The notes below the pieces were generated by a model. That model had not been told where the DNA came from and did no database searches. It saw nothing but the letters and a program-made list of their open reading frames with translations. The position numbers and the translations under genes are program-made. 64,000 nucleotides of DNA from Microtetraspora glauca. GTDB taxonomy: Bacteria > Actinomycetota > Actinomycetes > Streptosporangiales > Streptosporangiaceae. Below are positions 1 to 11,714 of the stretch, one piece after another. Within the stretch, counting starts at the first letter, position 1; every line of letters begins with the position of its first letter. The DNA lies in assembly GCA_001570385.1 (NCBI GenBank), contig BBYL01000013.1:186001-250000 (forward strand), written 5' to 3'.

Positions 1-1
1 C

Positions 2-154
2 CACCGCCGCCTGGCCCGGGACTATGAGCGCCAGCCAGCCACAGCCGAGGCCATGATCCGATGGGCCGCGATCAGCGGTATGGCACGCCGTCTCGCGCGG
101 GGAAGCGCCGCAACTCGTCAGCAGCGCATCACCCTCGCTCATCCAGCGGAGTAG
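2..154 (+). pseudogene. IS5/IS4-type DDE transposase, C-terminal fragment
   Basis: The reading frame is open from the window edge and ends at TAG 152-154. It encodes about 50 residues beginning with the stretch HRRLARDYERQPATAEAMIR. The pattern RRLxRDYER followed by AMIRWAAI and a final RRLA is the usual C-terminus of IS5-group transposases, just after the last catalytic Glu. The N-terminal part and the other IS end lie outside the window, so I cannot tell whether the whole transposase is intact upstream. No terminal inverted repeat was recognised. It lies next to a decayed integrative element, a common place for IS insertions. Confidence 0.7.
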
Positions 155-277
155 CTCTCACCAGACCCGCACCATCTGCCGGTACCGGCACGTCCCGGCT
201 TTGTCAGGGCTGCTCCCGCCCTTCCCGGCACCACCCGGATCAGGCTGCCCCCCGGCTCCACCTCCCTGACACGATAG

Positions 278-520
278 GACAGAGGCGGCGAAGGTCTTCA
301 CTCCACAATCACAGCGCCTTGCTACGCCTGCAACCAGGCCAAGGCTGACCAGCTCCCGCAGACCTTCCTCCGTCCGAACGGCCTGGCTCCAGGTCTTCGC
401 CCCCGTCCGCAGTCGCGGCCCGGCTTCCTCGCCCGCGTCCGCTCGGCTGTCGCGGCGGTCGTCGCCCGGCGTCCCCGTCTGATCGCGCGTCACCGCTCGT
501 CGGTGGAGGTGGCCGCTTGA
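278..520 (+). pseudogene. C-terminal remnant of a gene upstream of the replication initiator
   Basis: An open frame without a clear start runs from after the stop at 275-277 to TGA 518-520. That stop overlaps the TTG start of the next frame (TTGA), as in a coupled operon. The product is basic and unrecognised, with CYACNQAK near its start and an Arg/Val/Ala-rich end. In actinomycete integrative elements the gene just upstream of the replication initiator is often a small transfer or spread protein, so this may be such a tail cut off by the IS insertion. Function is not assigned. Confidence 0.3.
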
Positions 521-918
521 CCACTCTGGATCCCGCTCCGCAGCGGGCCGAGTACTTCCATCACCTTCCGGGCGGGCTTCGTCGCCGATACCGCGACCTG
601 GCCCGCCTGGGCGGCTGCGTCCAGCCGATCCGCGTCCGTGGGGAGATGTCCCACGTCGGTGCCGACGGCATCCAACGCAAGGTCTACAGCACCCGCGGTG
701 AGATCGGCGGCGTTCTCCTGGTCGCCTGCGGCAACCGCCGTGCATCGCGTTGTCCTGCCTGCGCTGAGGTGTACCGGGCCGACACCTTCCACCTGATCCG
801 CGCCGGTCTGCTCGGGGGAGACAAGGGAGTCCCGGATTCGGTGCGCGAGCATCCCCGCGCCCTGGTCACGCTGACCGCGCCGTCGTTCGGGCCGGTCCAC
901 GCCCACCGCACCGGTAAG
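517..918 (+). pseudogene. Plasmid/AICE replication initiator (RepSA-like), 5' fragment
   Basis: From TTG 517 the frame encodes a typical N-terminus of the replication initiators of actinomycete integrative and conjugative elements. Visible marks are GGCVQPIRVRG, then VACGNRRASRCPACAEVYRA with its CxxC, then ALVTLTAPSFGPVHAHR. Such proteins are usually more than 400 residues; recognisable homology stops here after about 130, near position 905-918. Downstream, another reading frame gives an integrase tail, so a deletion removed most of rep and most of int. The fragment is certainly non-functional. The exact breakpoint cannot be fixed by eye. Confidence 0.75.
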
Positions 919-922
919 GACG

Positions 923-1054
923 GGGCGTCTCGTCGGGCACAGCAGTACGGCCGTGACGGAACTCGTTTACCGCAAGCAGATCCGGCCCGTTCTCCAAGGT
1001 GGCGCGGTGGTGATGGACCAGATCTTCAAGCGGTCCGTCTTAGGGGCTATCTAG
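923..1054 (+). pseudogene. Tyrosine integrase of an AICE, 3' fragment
   Basis: Frame 2 reads GRLVGHSSTAVTELVYRKQI, continues as RPVLQGGAVVMDQIF and ends at TAG 1052-1054. This matches the last catalytic segment of tyrosine recombinases: the GH(S/T) loop followed about 11 residues later by the nucleophilic Tyr in ELVYRKQ, then the RPV...MDxIF tail typical of actinomycete element integrases. Everything N-terminal, including the first catalytic Arg, is missing. Its position beside the 3' end of tRNA-Ile fits the usual int-attP arrangement. The in-frame joining to rep shows an internal deletion. Confidence 0.7.
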
Positions 1055-1777
1055 ACGATGGACAAGGTCAACTGTGGGACCAACAACCCAGATCTGCTGG
1101 AATCCGATGCCGACCGCCCACTCGCCATACTGCTCGCGGAAGGCGTTGACTACCGGTTGCAGTGCGCCTCCCACGCTGTCGGTGGCGTCCAGGACAAGGA
1201 TCACGCTTCGATCAGCGCGAGTTCTCTTGGCTCCGATAGCGTCTCGGATCTCCTCGACGGCCTCTGCTTGAGTGCGGATCCGCTCCAAAGAGGGCTGGCG
1301 TGCCAGCACAGCCCACGCCACTCTCTCTACCGTGGTGACTTGGATCATCAAACTCTGCCCAGCGTCGTTATGGGCAATGCAGTCCACGCCCCGCTCATCC
1401 CGAGCACCCGCGCTCAGCACCTCGGGATCGCGCCAGTTCTGTCCGAACTGGTTGAGCCGACGCAGGAGACCTTGAGCCGCGCGCAGTTCCCTATATTCCT
1501 TTTGAGAGGCCCTGCCCCCGATACGATCAAGAAGCAGCCCGTTCGTATCGACGTCCGCGCTCGCGGTTCGTCCATCGACGCCGCTGCGGAACACGCGGAT
1601 GGTTGCGCTGCCATCGATACCTCGACCGTCGATGACCATGGATTCCTCGCCAGTAGCGCTGTCTTCAAGGAACACATGTCGTGTCACGTGCTGGGGCTGA
1701 GGCCCGTTTGTCTCGGTGATCTCGCTCCCGGTTGGGGAGCCATCAAGCTCAGGTCGGTCCTTCGGAAGGCCGACCAT
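1040..1777 (-). CDS. Hypothetical protein, foreign composition, possible PD-(D/E)xK nuclease-like core
   Basis: A 245-residue frame. ATG 1777 is preferred because GAGGAG lies just upstream; an ATG at 1807 has no ribosome-binding site. I do not recognise the family. Around the middle, RGVDCIAHNDAG is followed by SLMIQVTTV, a D...(Q)xT pattern with flanking beta-strand-like residues that faintly recalls the PD-(D/E)xK nuclease core. It is followed by the helix-rich segment ERIRTQAEAVEEIRD and the strand SVILVLDATDS. Base composition is visibly lower in GC than the neighbours, with AGA, ATA and CTT codons, pointing to transfer. It lies between the integrase tail and tRNA-Ile, and its 3' end overlaps the integrase stop. 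The nuclease idea is inference only. Confidence 0.5.
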   Translation of the reverse strand: MVGLPKDRPELDGSPTGSEITETNGPQPQHVTRHVFLEDSATGEESMVIDGRGIDGSATIRVFRSGVDGRTASADVDTNGLLLDRIGGRASQKEYRELRAAQGLLRRLNQFGQNWRDPEVLSAGARDERGVDCIAHNDAGQSLMIQVTTVERVAWAVLARQPSLERIRTQAEAVEEIRDAIGAKRTRADRSVILVLDATDSVGGALQPVVNAFREQYGEWAVGIGFQQIWVVGPTVDLVHRLDSP

Positions 1778-1834
1778 GTCTCTCCTCACCGCTGCTATTG
1801 AGAGCATTAGTCACGCAGTTAGGCACGCAGAGAT

Positions 1835-1870
1835 CAAAAAGGCCGTTCTCCGACGATCGGAAAACGGCCT
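1835..1870 (-). terminator. Intrinsic terminator downstream of tRNA-Ile
   Basis: Read on the minus strand, a stem AGGCCGTT / AACGGCCT extended by an inner CCGA/TCGG pairing is followed directly by TTTTT. It sits 12 bases beyond the 3' end of tRNA-Ile and would end that transcript. It also marks the boundary between chromosomal and mobile DNA. Confidence 0.75.
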
Positions 1871-1881
1871 GTGAACTGTGG

Positions 1882-1955
1882 TGGGGCTACCAGGACTTGA
1901 ACCTGGGACCTCTTCCTTATCAGGGAAGCGCTCTAACCGACTGAGCTATAGCCCC
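1882..1955 (-). tRNA. tRNA-Ile (GAT anticodon)
   Basis: The minus strand gives a complete 74-base cloverleaf: acceptor GGGGCTA/TAGCCCC with discriminator A, D-arm AGCTCAGTCGGTTAGAGC, anticodon stem CTTCC/GGAAG around loop CTGATAA (anticodon GAT), and T-arm GGTTCAAGTCC. No CCA is encoded. It follows the DUF3566 gene, the usual site of tRNA-Ile beside gyrA in actinobacteria. Its 3' end faces the integrase fragment, so it very likely served as the attachment site of the decayed element at 1-1880. Confidence 0.95.
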
Positions 1956-2097
1956 TTGCACGCGCCACGAACGTTACCGCATCCGCTGGACGGAGGCGAA
2001 TTCCGTTGCTCGAACGAGGAAAAGCTTACCGTGTTTCGAAGGCTGCTCGCGCCTCCGGTCAGTACGGCCACCGCCGGGGCGGCGGCCGTACCGCGGG

Positions 2098-3018
2098 CTA
2101 TTCGGCCTCGCTGAAGGTGACCTCGATGCCACCGACCAGCGAAGACGACAGGTTGTAGATGACGGCGCCCAGGGTGGACAGCGCGGTGATGAGGACGACG
2201 TTGACCGCACCGAGCAGGGCCGTGTAGCCGAGGATGCGGACGGGGTCGAACCAGGCGTCGATGCTCTGGGCGAGATCACTCGTCGCCTTGCCGCCATCTC
2301 CGGACGTCAACTGGGTGACGGCGTCGGTGATGGTGTCGAAGACGCCGAGCGCCGAGAGCACGCCGTACAGCACGGCCACGGCGACGAACAGCACCACGAA
2401 GCAGACCAGCGACAGGACGAAGCTGAACTTCATCGCCGACCACGGCTCCACCCGGCGCAGCACCAGGTGGGCCTTGCGCGGGGCGCGGATGCCGGGCTTG
2501 TCCGGAGCCGGGTCGGTCCGCACGACCGGCTCGGAGCCGCCGGCCGCGGTGGCCGCACCGGCTCCCGGCTTCGGCGGGGCGCCCATGGAAGGCCGGGGGT
2601 AGGCGGCGGTCGGCCCGGGGCCGGCCACCTGCCTACCTGAGGAGGAGTTACCGGGGCCGTTGGCGCCGGGGCCGCCCGGTCCCGGATTGCCACCGGGACG
2701 CTGCGGGCCGCCGGGATTGCCGCCGGGCTTACCGACGGGGTTACCGCCGCTGGGATTGCCGCCGGGACGCGGAGCGCCGTCACCGGACGGCTTCCACGAC
2801 GCGTCCGGCCCAGCGGGCCGAACGCGGACGGTGTCCCCGGATTTGTTGTCCTTGCCGGGAGGTGTCACATCATCAGCATCGCGCGCCACCCCAGCGACGC
2901 TACCGCTTTCGCCGACCCGCTCGGTCACCTGATCCCGCATCGGAGAAGATGCGGGACGGGCGCCTCCCGGCTTCTTCTTGGGCGCGCCGGCCGCGTTCCC
3001 GCCGCTGGAGTTGCTCAT
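2098..3018 (-). CDS. DUF3566 transmembrane protein (Rv0007-like)
   Basis: A 306-residue protein. The first ~190 residues are Pro/Gly/Asn-rich low-complexity sequence, probably disordered and cytoplasmic. The rest holds the DUF3566 domain, starting near [15 protein letters not shown]. It has one membrane helix in the segment [20 protein letters not shown], a linker, and a second in [20 protein letters not shown]. It ends with the short acidic tail TFSEAE. ATG 3018 overlaps the gyrA stop (ATGA), so it is translationally coupled to gyrA. This gene follows gyrA in most actinobacteria; a role at the membrane or in division has been proposed for the mycobacterial relative, but nothing here proves one. 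Confidence 0.85.
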   Translation of the reverse strand: MSNSSGGNAAGAPKKKPGGARPASSPMRDQVTERVGESGSVAGVARDADDVTPPGKDNKSGDTVRVRPAGPDASWKPSGDGAPRPGGNPSGGNPVGKPGGNPGGPQRPGGNPGPGGPGANGPGNSSSGRQVAGPGPTAAYPRPSMGAPPKPGAGAATAAGGSEPVVRTDPAPDKPGIRAPRKAHLVLRRVEPWSAMKFSFVLSLVCFVVLFVAVAVLYGVLSALGVFDTITDAVTQLTSGDGGKATSDLAQSIDAWFDPVRILGYTALLGAVNVVLITALSTLGAVIYNLSSSLVGGIEVTFSEAE

Positions 3019-5516
3019 GCCTCGTCTCCTGCCCCGTTTTCCTCGGTCTCCAACGACTCGGCATTCCGAGCAAGGGCCACGACGCTGTCGCCTTCGGCGA
3101 GGTTCATCAGGCGCACACCCATGGTCTGCCGGCCGGACTGCTTGATCTCACCGGCACTGGTCCGGATCACCCCACCGGCAGAGGTGATCGCGAAAACCTC
3201 ATCCTCAGGACGAACCATGACGGCTCCGACCAGCTTGCCACGAGCGCTGACGATTTTCGCCGTAAGCACGCCCTTGCCGCCACGGCCCTGAACCGGATAT
3301 TGACTCGCTGGCGTGCGCTTTGCATAGCCGCCCTCGGTCGCGACCAGCACATCGTCGCCGTCGCCGATGACGTTCATCGCGAGGAGTTCGTCACCGTCGA
3401 GGAACCGCATGCCGATCACACCGCTGGTGGCGCGGCCCATCGGGCGGAGCGCCTCGTCGGAGGCGGTGAACCGGATCGACTGCGCGCCCTTGGAGACGAG
3501 GAGCAGGTCGTCGTCTTCGGAGACGAGCCGGGCCGCGATCACCTCGTCGTCGTCGCGCAGGTTGATCGCGATGAGACCACCGGAGCGCGGCGAGTCGTAC
3601 TCGGAGAGCCGGGTCTTCTTCACCAGACCGCTGCGCGTGGCCAGCACCAGGTACGGCGCCACGTCGTAGTCACGGAGGTCGAGGATCTCCATGACGTGCT
3701 CGTCGGGCTGCATGGCGAGCAGGTTCGCCAGGTGCTGCCCGCGCGCGTCCCGGCCCGAGTCCGGCAGCTCGTACGCCTTGACCCGGTAGACCCGCCCCTT
3801 GTTGGTGAAGGCGAGCAGCCAGTGGTGCGTGGTGGTCACGAAGAAGTGCTCGACGATGTCGTCCTGGCGCAGCTGCGCGCCCCTGACGCCCTTGCCGCCG
3901 CGCTTCTGCGCGCGGTAGAGGTCCATGTTGGTGCGCTTCGCGTACCCGCCACGGGTGATCGTGACGACCATGTCCTCTTCGGCGATCAGGTCCTCGATCG
4001 ACATGTCGCCCTCGTAGGCGATGATCTCGGTCTTCCGCTCGTCGCCGAACTTGGCCGCGATCTCGCCGAGCTCCTCGGAGACGATGCTCCGCTGCCGCTC
4101 GGGCGAGGCGAGGATGCTCTGGTAGTCGGCGATCTGCGCCATCAGGCCGTCGTACTCGTCCTGGATCTGCTGCCGTTCGAGAGCGGCCAACTTGCGCAGC
4201 TGCATGTCGAGGATGGCCTGCGCCTGGACCTGGTCGATCTCCAGCAGCGTCATCAGGCCGCCCTGGGCCTCGGCCGCCGACGGGGACCGCCGGATGAGGG
4301 CGATGACCTCGTCCATCCGGTCGAGCGCCCGGAGCAGACCGCGCAGGATGTGCGCGCGTTCCTCGGCCTTGCGCAGCAGGAACCTGGTCCGCCGGACGAC
4401 GACCTCGATCTGGTGCTCGACGTAGTACTTGACGAACTGGTCGAGCCGCAGCGTGCGCGGCACCCCGTCCACCAGGGCGATCATGTTCGCCCCGAACGTG
4501 GTCTGCAGCTGGGTGTGCTTGTACAGGTTGTTCAGCACGACCTTGGCCACGGCGTCGCGCTTGAGCACGATCACCAGCCGCTGGCCGGTACGCGAGGAGG
4601 TCTCGTCGCGGACGTCGGCGATGCCGGTGATCCGGCCGTCCTTGACCAGCTCCGCGATGGTGAGGGCGAGGTTGTCGGGGTTCACCTGGTACGGCAGGGC
4701 CGTCACGACCAGGCACTGCCGGCCCTTGGCGTCCTCCTCGACCTCCACGATCGCCCGCATGGTGATCGAGCCGCGGCCGGTGCGGTAGGCGTCGTCGATG
4801 CCCCTACGGCCGACGATCAGCGCACCGGTCGGGAAGTCGGGCCCCTTCACCCGGGCGACGAGGGCCTCGAGCAGCTCCTCCTCGCTCGCCTCGGGGTTCT
4901 CCAGGCACCACTTCACCCCTGCGGCGACCTCGCGCAGGTTGTGCGGGGGGATGTTCGTCGCCATGCCGACCGCGATGCCGGCGGCACCGTTGACCAGCAG
5001 GTTCGGGAACCGCGACGGCAGGACGACCGGCTCCTGGGAACGCCCGTCGTAGTTGGGCTGGAAGTCGACGGTGTCCTTGTCGATGTCCCGGAGCATCTCC
5101 ATGGCGATCGGCGCGAGGCGGCACTCGGTGTACCGCATCGCGGCGGCCGGGTCGTTGCCCGGCGAGCCGAAGTTGCCCTGGCCGTCGACCAGCGGATAGC
5201 GCAGCGACCAGGGCTGCGCCAGCCGCACGACGGTGTCGTAGATCGACGTGTCGCCGTGCGGGTGGTAGGAGCCCATGACGTCACCGACGACGCGGGAGCA
5301 CTTGAAATATCCGCGGTCGGGCCGGTAGCCGCCGTCGAACATGGCGTACAGGACACGGCGGTGCACCGGCTTCAGTCCGTCACGCACATCGGGCAGGGCA
5401 CGCGACACGATGACCGACATCGCGTAGTCCATGTAGCTGCGCTGCATCTCGGACTGGATGTCGACCGGTTCGATGCGGTCGGCGGGCGGTCCAGGCGGAG
5501 TGTTCACTTCCGTCAC
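3015..5516 (-). CDS. gyrA: DNA gyrase subunit A
   Basis: An 833-residue DNA gyrase breakage-reunion subunit; with GyrB it introduces negative supercoils. The winged-helix region holds [20 protein letters not shown] (residues 31-50). The resistance-determining stretch [10 protein letters not shown] (85-94) has Thr at the position of E. coli Ser83 and Asp at that of Asp87. The catalytic Tyr is in AAMRYTECR (Tyr129). The GyrA box, RGGKGVRG, lies in the C-terminal beta-pinwheel domain, confirming gyrase rather than topoisomerase IV. The C-terminus is acidic. It lies 13 bases after gyrB and is coupled to the DUF3566 gene. Confidence 0.98.
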   Translation of the reverse strand: MTEVNTPPGPPADRIEPVDIQSEMQRSYMDYAMSVIVSRALPDVRDGLKPVHRRVLYAMFDGGYRPDRGYFKCSRVVGDVMGSYHPHGDTSIYDTVVRLAQPWSLRYPLVDGQGNFGSPGNDPAAAMRYTECRLAPIAMEMLRDIDKDTVDFQPNYDGRSQEPVVLPSRFPNLLVNGAAGIAVGMATNIPPHNLREVAAGVKWCLENPEASEEELLEALVARVKGPDFPTGALIVGRRGIDDAYRTGRGSITMRAIVEVEEDAKGRQCLVVTALPYQVNPDNLALTIAELVKDGRITGIADVRDETSSRTGQRLVIVLKRDAVAKVVLNNLYKHTQLQTTFGANMIALVDGVPRTLRLDQFVKYYVEHQIEVVVRRTRFLLRKAEERAHILRGLLRALDRMDEVIALIRRSPSAAEAQGGLMTLLEIDQVQAQAILDMQLRKLAALERQQIQDEYDGLMAQIADYQSILASPERQRSIVSEELGEIAAKFGDERKTEIIAYEGDMSIEDLIAEEDMVVTITRGGYAKRTNMDLYRAQKRGGKGVRGAQLRQDDIVEHFFVTTTHHWLLAFTNKGRVYRVKAYELPDSGRDARGQHLANLLAMQPDEHVMEILDLRDYDVAPYLVLATRSGLVKKTRLSEYDSPRSGGLIAINLRDDDEVIAARLVSEDDDLLLVSKGAQSIRFTASDEALRPMGRATSGVIGMRFLDGDELLAMNVIGDGDDVLVATEGGYAKRTPASQYPVQGRGGKGVLTAKIVSARGKLVGAVMVRPEDEVFAITSAGGVIRTSAGEIKQSGRQTMGVRLMNLAEGDSVVALARNAESLETEENGAGDEA

Positions 5517-5529
5517 GAAAAGTCAGTCC

Positions 5530-7762
<2,233 letters not shown>

Positions 7763-8281
7763 CTAGCCGTAGGTGTCGCCGGGCCCTTGGCCGCCTCGGA
7801 CGCGCAACCCGCCCTGCCGGGGGCCCGCACCCGGGCCGCGTACCCTGACCCGCTTGACCGTGCCGTCGCCGAGCTCCTCGTTCAGCCGCCTGACCAGCGT
7901 AGCCGCGAGCAGGCGCACCTGCGTGGCCCACGCGGTGGAGTCCGCCGCCACGAACACCTCGCCGTCCTCGAAGGACTCGGGCTTCGTGTGCGCGGCCAGA
8001 TCCGGCCCCACGATCTCGCGCCAGCGCCCGAACACCCCGCCGACCGCGACCGGCTGCTCCCATCCCCGGTCGGCGAGCAGATCCCTGATGGCCTTTCCGA
8101 AAAGCTGTGGATCGCCGGCGTCCCGCCGCTGCCCGGAGGACCTGCGCCGCGGCTCGGTCCGCGGCAGCTGCCCCCGCCTGGCCGCGTCCGCCTTCGCCTG
8201 GGCCAGCTTCTCCCTGGCGAGAGCGGCCCCCTTGGCCGCCGCGCCCTGGGGAGACTGACCGCCCACGGGCTCATCGGACAC
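7763..8281 (-). CDS. DciA-type DUF721 protein, replicative helicase operator
   Basis: A 172-residue protein. The N-terminal ~65 residues are Ala/Arg/Gln-rich and probably unstructured. The DUF721 domain follows: [20 protein letters not shown], then [15 protein letters not shown] with the conserved W...(V/I)G, then [20 protein letters not shown]. DciA is the ancestral bacterial loader/operator of the replicative helicase DnaB, whose gene is at 55 kb. Its start overlaps the recF stop by 11 bases, so the pair is translationally coupled. It corresponds to Rv0004 and its orthologues in the same position. Confidence 0.88.
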   Translation of the reverse strand: MSDEPVGGQSPQGAAAKGAALAREKLAQAKADAARRGQLPRTEPRRRSSGQRRDAGDPQLFGKAIRDLLADRGWEQPVAVGGVFGRWREIVGPDLAAHTKPESFEDGEVFVAADSTAWATQVRLLAATLVRRLNEELGDGTVKRVRVRGPGAGPRQGGLRVRGGQGPGDTYG

Positions 8282-9452
8282 GGGACACGCTCCCTTCCGT
8301 GACGTCGAACCGCGCGCCGGCCAGCTCGGCGGGAACGTCGCCCGGCACCGCCGCCGTGATCAGGACCTGCTCGGCCGGGCCGACGATCTCGGCCAGCCGG
8401 GTCCGCCGGTGGGTGTCCAGTTCGGCGAAGACGTCGTCGAGGATCAGCACGGGATCGCCGCCGTCCGCGCGGAGCAGGTCGTAGGCGGCCAGCCGCAGCG
8501 CCAGCGCGAACGACCACGACTCGCCGTGGCTCGCGTATCCGCGCGCGGGCAGCTCGCCCAGTGCCAGCTGCAGATCGTCGCGGTGCGGCCCGACCAGGGT
8601 GACGCCGCGTTCGAGCTCCCCCTGCCGTGCCTCGGCGAGACTCGCGCGCAGTGCCTCTTCCAGAACATCGCGAGATGTTCCACAGCCTGTGGACAACGTC
8701 GCGCTCGTCCGGTACTCCAGGTCCGCCGGGGCCGATGTCGGCGCGAGCGTCGCGTACGCCTTGGCGGCCAGCGGCCGAAGCGCCTCGACCAGGTCCAGGC
8801 GGGCGGCCAGCAACTCGGCGCCGTGCCGTACGAGATGGGCGTCCCAGACGTCGAGCGTGCTCAGGACGTCGCCCGCCCCCGCCGAGGCGAACCCCGACTC
8901 GTCGTCCTGCCTGCGCGCGCCGCGCCGCCGTCCCGGCTTGGTCGCGGCCGCCGTACGCAAGAGGGTGTTGCGCTGTTTGAGCACGCGGTCGTAGTCGGCG
9001 CGAACCCCGGCGAAACGGGGGGCGCGGGCGACCAGCAGATCGTCGAGGAACCGGCGCCGCTCGGAGGGGTCGCCCTTCACCAGGGCGAGATCCTCCGGCG
9101 CGAACAGGACGGTGCGCAGCAGGCCGAGGGCGTCACGCGGCCGCGAGACCGGCGAACGGTTCACCCGCGCCCGGTTGGACCGGCCCGGGTTGATCTCCAG
9201 CTCGACCAGTGCGCGCCGCTCGTCCCTGGCGACCATCGCGCGGACGATCGCCCGGTCGGCGCCGTGCCGTACCAGCGGGGCGTCGGTGGCGACCCGGTGA
9301 CTCGACTGCGTCGCGACGTACCCGATGGCCTCGACCAGGTTGGTCTTGCCGTGCCCGTTGGGACCGACGAACGCCGTCACCCCCGGGTCGAGGGCGAGCT
9401 CGGCCGACGGATAGGACCGGAAGTCGGTCAGGGACAGGTGGCACACACGCAC
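8271..9452 (-). CDS. recF: DNA replication and repair protein RecF
   Basis: A 393-residue ABC-type ATPase that helps load RecA at gaps through RecFOR. The N-terminus [14 protein letters not shown] is characteristic. Walker A is GPNGHGKTN (about 29-37), the signature region has [11 protein letters not shown], and Walker B is [12 protein letters not shown]. There is a slightly long Arg-rich insertion ([13 protein letters not shown]) in the mid-domain. It overlaps dciA by 11 bases. Within the coding DNA at about 8678-8697 lies an inverted pair of DnaA-box-like sequences. Confidence 0.97.
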   Translation of the reverse strand: MRVCHLSLTDFRSYPSAELALDPGVTAFVGPNGHGKTNLVEAIGYVATQSSHRVATDAPLVRHGADRAIVRAMVARDERRALVELEINPGRSNRARVNRSPVSRPRDALGLLRTVLFAPEDLALVKGDPSERRRFLDDLLVARAPRFAGVRADYDRVLKQRNTLLRTAAATKPGRRRGARRQDDESGFASAGAGDVLSTLDVWDAHLVRHGAELLAARLDLVEALRPLAAKAYATLAPTSAPADLEYRTSATLSTGCGTSRDVLEEALRASLAEARQGELERGVTLVGPHRDDLQLALGELPARGYASHGESWSFALALRLAAYDLLRADGGDPVLILDDVFAELDTHRRTRLAEIVGPAEQVLITAAVPGDVPAELAGARFDVTEGSVSRVR

Positions 9453-9546
9453 CCCGAAAGGCTAGTCCCTGCCGGCACCCGTCCGGGGGGCGAAGAACCG
9501 CGCCCCCTTCAGGCCCGGACCGCGCCGGTTGTCCACAGGCTGTGGA

Positions 9547-10491
9547 TCAGCGCTGGGTCTCCACGGGCGGGGTCACGTCGGCGCCGGGAGCGTCCGCGCC
9601 CTTGCCGGTCTGCCCCTCCTGGGCGGTGACCGCGTGCCCGCCGAACTGGTTGCGCAGCGCCGCGACCATCTTCATCGCGGGGGAGTCGGACTGCCTGGAC
9701 GCGAACCGGGCGTACAGCGCGGCCGTGATGACCGGCAGCGGAACAGCGTGATCCACCGCGGCCTGGACGGTCCACCGGCCCTCTCCCGAGTCCTGGGCGT
9801 ACCCCTTGAGGTCCGACAGGCCCGGGTCCTCGTCGAGCGCGCGGACCAGCAGGTCGAGCAGCCAGGAGCGGATGACGGTGCCCTGCCGCCAGCTCTTGAA
9901 CGACCCGTGGACGTCCGTGACGATGTCGGCCGCCTCAAGCAGCTCCCAGCCCTCGGCGAAGGCCTGCATCATGCCGTACTCGATGCCGTTGTGGACCATC
10001 TTCGCGAAGTGCCCCGCGCCGACCTCGCCGGCGTGGACGAAGCCGTCCTCACCCTCGGGCTTGAGCGTCTCGAAGATCGGCATGAGCCGCGCGACGTCGT
10101 CGGACGTGCCGCCGACCATCAGGGCGTAGCCGTTCTCCAACCCCCAGACGCCGCCGCTCACACCGACGTCGACGAAGCCGACCCCCTTGGCCGCGAGGTC
10201 GGCGCCGTGCTTCTGGTCGTCCACATAGTGTGAGTTGCCGCCGTCGATCACGATGTCGCCGGGGGAGAGCATCTCGCCCAGCAGTCGGACGGTGCTGTGG
10301 GTGGGCTCCCCGGCGGGCACCATGACCCAGACGGCACGGGGGGCGTCCAGCCGGTCGACGAGCTCCTTGAGGCTGCCGACGTCGCTGATCTGCGGATCGC
10401 GGTCGTAACCGACCACCTCATGACCGCCACGGCGAAGCCGCTCGGCCATGTTGCCGCCCATCTTGCCGAGTCCGATCATGCCGATCTGCAT
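9547..10491 (-). CDS. gnd: 6-phosphogluconate dehydrogenase, short decarboxylating form
   Basis: A 314-residue enzyme that oxidatively decarboxylates 6-phosphogluconate to ribulose 5-phosphate. The Rossmann motif GLGKMGGNMAERL (7-19) is followed by VGYDRD, whose acidic residue favours NAD. Further marks are VMVPAG, the substrate loop VDVGVSGGVWGLENGY and the catalytic helix KMVHNGIEYGMMQA. At ~315 residues it belongs to the short class rather than the ~470-residue NADP enzyme. It sits between recF and dnaN on the same strand, its usual actinomycete position. TTGTCCACA at 9529-9537 abuts its stop. Confidence 0.95.
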   Translation of the reverse strand: MQIGMIGLGKMGGNMAERLRRGGHEVVGYDRDPQISDVGSLKELVDRLDAPRAVWVMVPAGEPTHSTVRLLGEMLSPGDIVIDGGNSHYVDDQKHGADLAAKGVGFVDVGVSGGVWGLENGYALMVGGTSDDVARLMPIFETLKPEGEDGFVHAGEVGAGHFAKMVHNGIEYGMMQAFAEGWELLEAADIVTDVHGSFKSWRQGTVIRSWLLDLLVRALDEDPGLSDLKGYAQDSGEGRWTVQAAVDHAVPLPVITAALYARFASRQSDSPAMKMVAALRNQFGGHAVTAQEGQTGKGADAPGADVTPPVETQR

Positions 10492-10577
10492 AGAGCTACC
10501 CCCTCAGGGTCGAACATCCACAGGGACGCCGTACCCGGACATACGACCTCCACGCCGGGAGATCGTACGCCCCCGGA

Positions 10578-11714
10578 TCAGCTCGACAGACGGATTGGCA
10601 TGATCAGGTAGCGGTAGTCCGGGGTGGTGCCTTCGTCCACAGGCTTGCCACCGGTGAGGATGGCGGGCTTCGTCGACGTGGTGAACTGAAGGCGGGCGAC
10701 GTCGGAGTCGATCGCGCCGAGGCCCTCCAGCAGGAACTGGTGGTTGAACGCGATGTTGATCTCGTCACCGTCGAACTCGACCGGCAGGACCTCGACCGCC
10801 TGCGCCTCGTCGCCGCTGCCCGCCTCGAGGACGACCTCGTCACCGCGGAAGGCCAGCCGTACCGGCGTGTTGCGCTCGGCGACCAGGGCGACGCGCTTGA
10901 CCGCCTCGACGAACGAGGCTGTGGACAAGTCGGCCCGCGCCGAGAACTCGGTGGGCAGCAGCGAGCGGTACTTCGGGAACTCGGGGTCGAGCAGTCGCGT
11001 GGTGGTCCGCCTGCCTGCGCTGGAGAACCCGATCATGCCCTCGCCCGTGCCGCCGACCGAGCTGAGCGCGATCTCGACCTCGGCACCGGTGGCGCCCAGC
11101 GCCTTGGCGGTGTCCGCGAGCGTACGGCCGGGCACCATCGCGATCGCCTGGAGGTCCGGCTGCTCGGGGTGCCACTTCAACTCGCGTACGGCGAGGCGGT
11201 AGCGGTCGGTGGCGGCGAGCGTCACCGTGTCGCCCTCGATCTCCATGCGGACGCCGGTGAGCATCGGGAGCGTGTCGTCCTTGCCCGCGGCCACGGCGAC
11301 CTGGCCGACGGCTCCGGCGAACACGTCACTGCCGATCCGCCCGGCCGCCGGGGGCATGGCGGGCAGCGAGGGGTAGTCCTCGACAGGCATCGTCAACAGG
11401 GTGAACCGCGCGCTGCCGCACGTGACCACCGCTTTGGCTCCCTCGACCACGAAATCCACAGGCTGTGCGGGAAGCGCTCGGGTGATCTCGGCGAGGAGCT
11501 TGCCGGAGACGAGAACCACACCGGCCTCACCGGTCTGCGGCTCGAGCGTCACCTCCGCCGAGACTTCGTAGTCGAAGCCCGAGAGCTTCAACTGCTGGTC
11601 GTCGGTGACCTCTAGGCGCATGCCCGCCAGCACCGGCACGGACGGCCGCGCCGGAAGGCTGCGTGCCGTCCACGCGACGGCCTCGGCGAGTACGTCGCGG
11701 TCGATCCGGAACAT
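10578..11714 (-). CDS. dnaN: DNA polymerase III beta sliding clamp
   Basis: A 378-residue DnaN that dimerises into the processivity ring around DNA. It begins MFRIDRDVLAEAVAWTARSL at ATG 11714, matching family N-termini; GTG 11717 is also possible and sits nine bases from AGGAGG. Three clamp domains follow, and it ends YRYLIMPIRLSS, the conserved C-terminal segment forming the hydrophobic partner-binding groove. It is transcribed away from oriC on the same strand as dnaA. Confidence 0.97.
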   Translation of the reverse strand: MFRIDRDVLAEAVAWTARSLPARPSVPVLAGMRLEVTDDQQLKLSGFDYEVSAEVTLEPQTGEAGVVLVSGKLLAEITRALPAQPVDFVVEGAKAVVTCGSARFTLLTMPVEDYPSLPAMPPAAGRIGSDVFAGAVGQVAVAAGKDDTLPMLTGVRMEIEGDTVTLAATDRYRLAVRELKWHPEQPDLQAIAMVPGRTLADTAKALGATGAEVEIALSSVGGTGEGMIGFSSAGRRTTTRLLDPEFPKYRSLLPTEFSARADLSTASFVEAVKRVALVAERNTPVRLAFRGDEVVLEAGSGDEAQAVEVLPVEFDGDEINIAFNHQFLLEGLGAIDSDVARLQFTTSTKPAILTGGKPVDEGTTPDYRYLIMPIRLSS

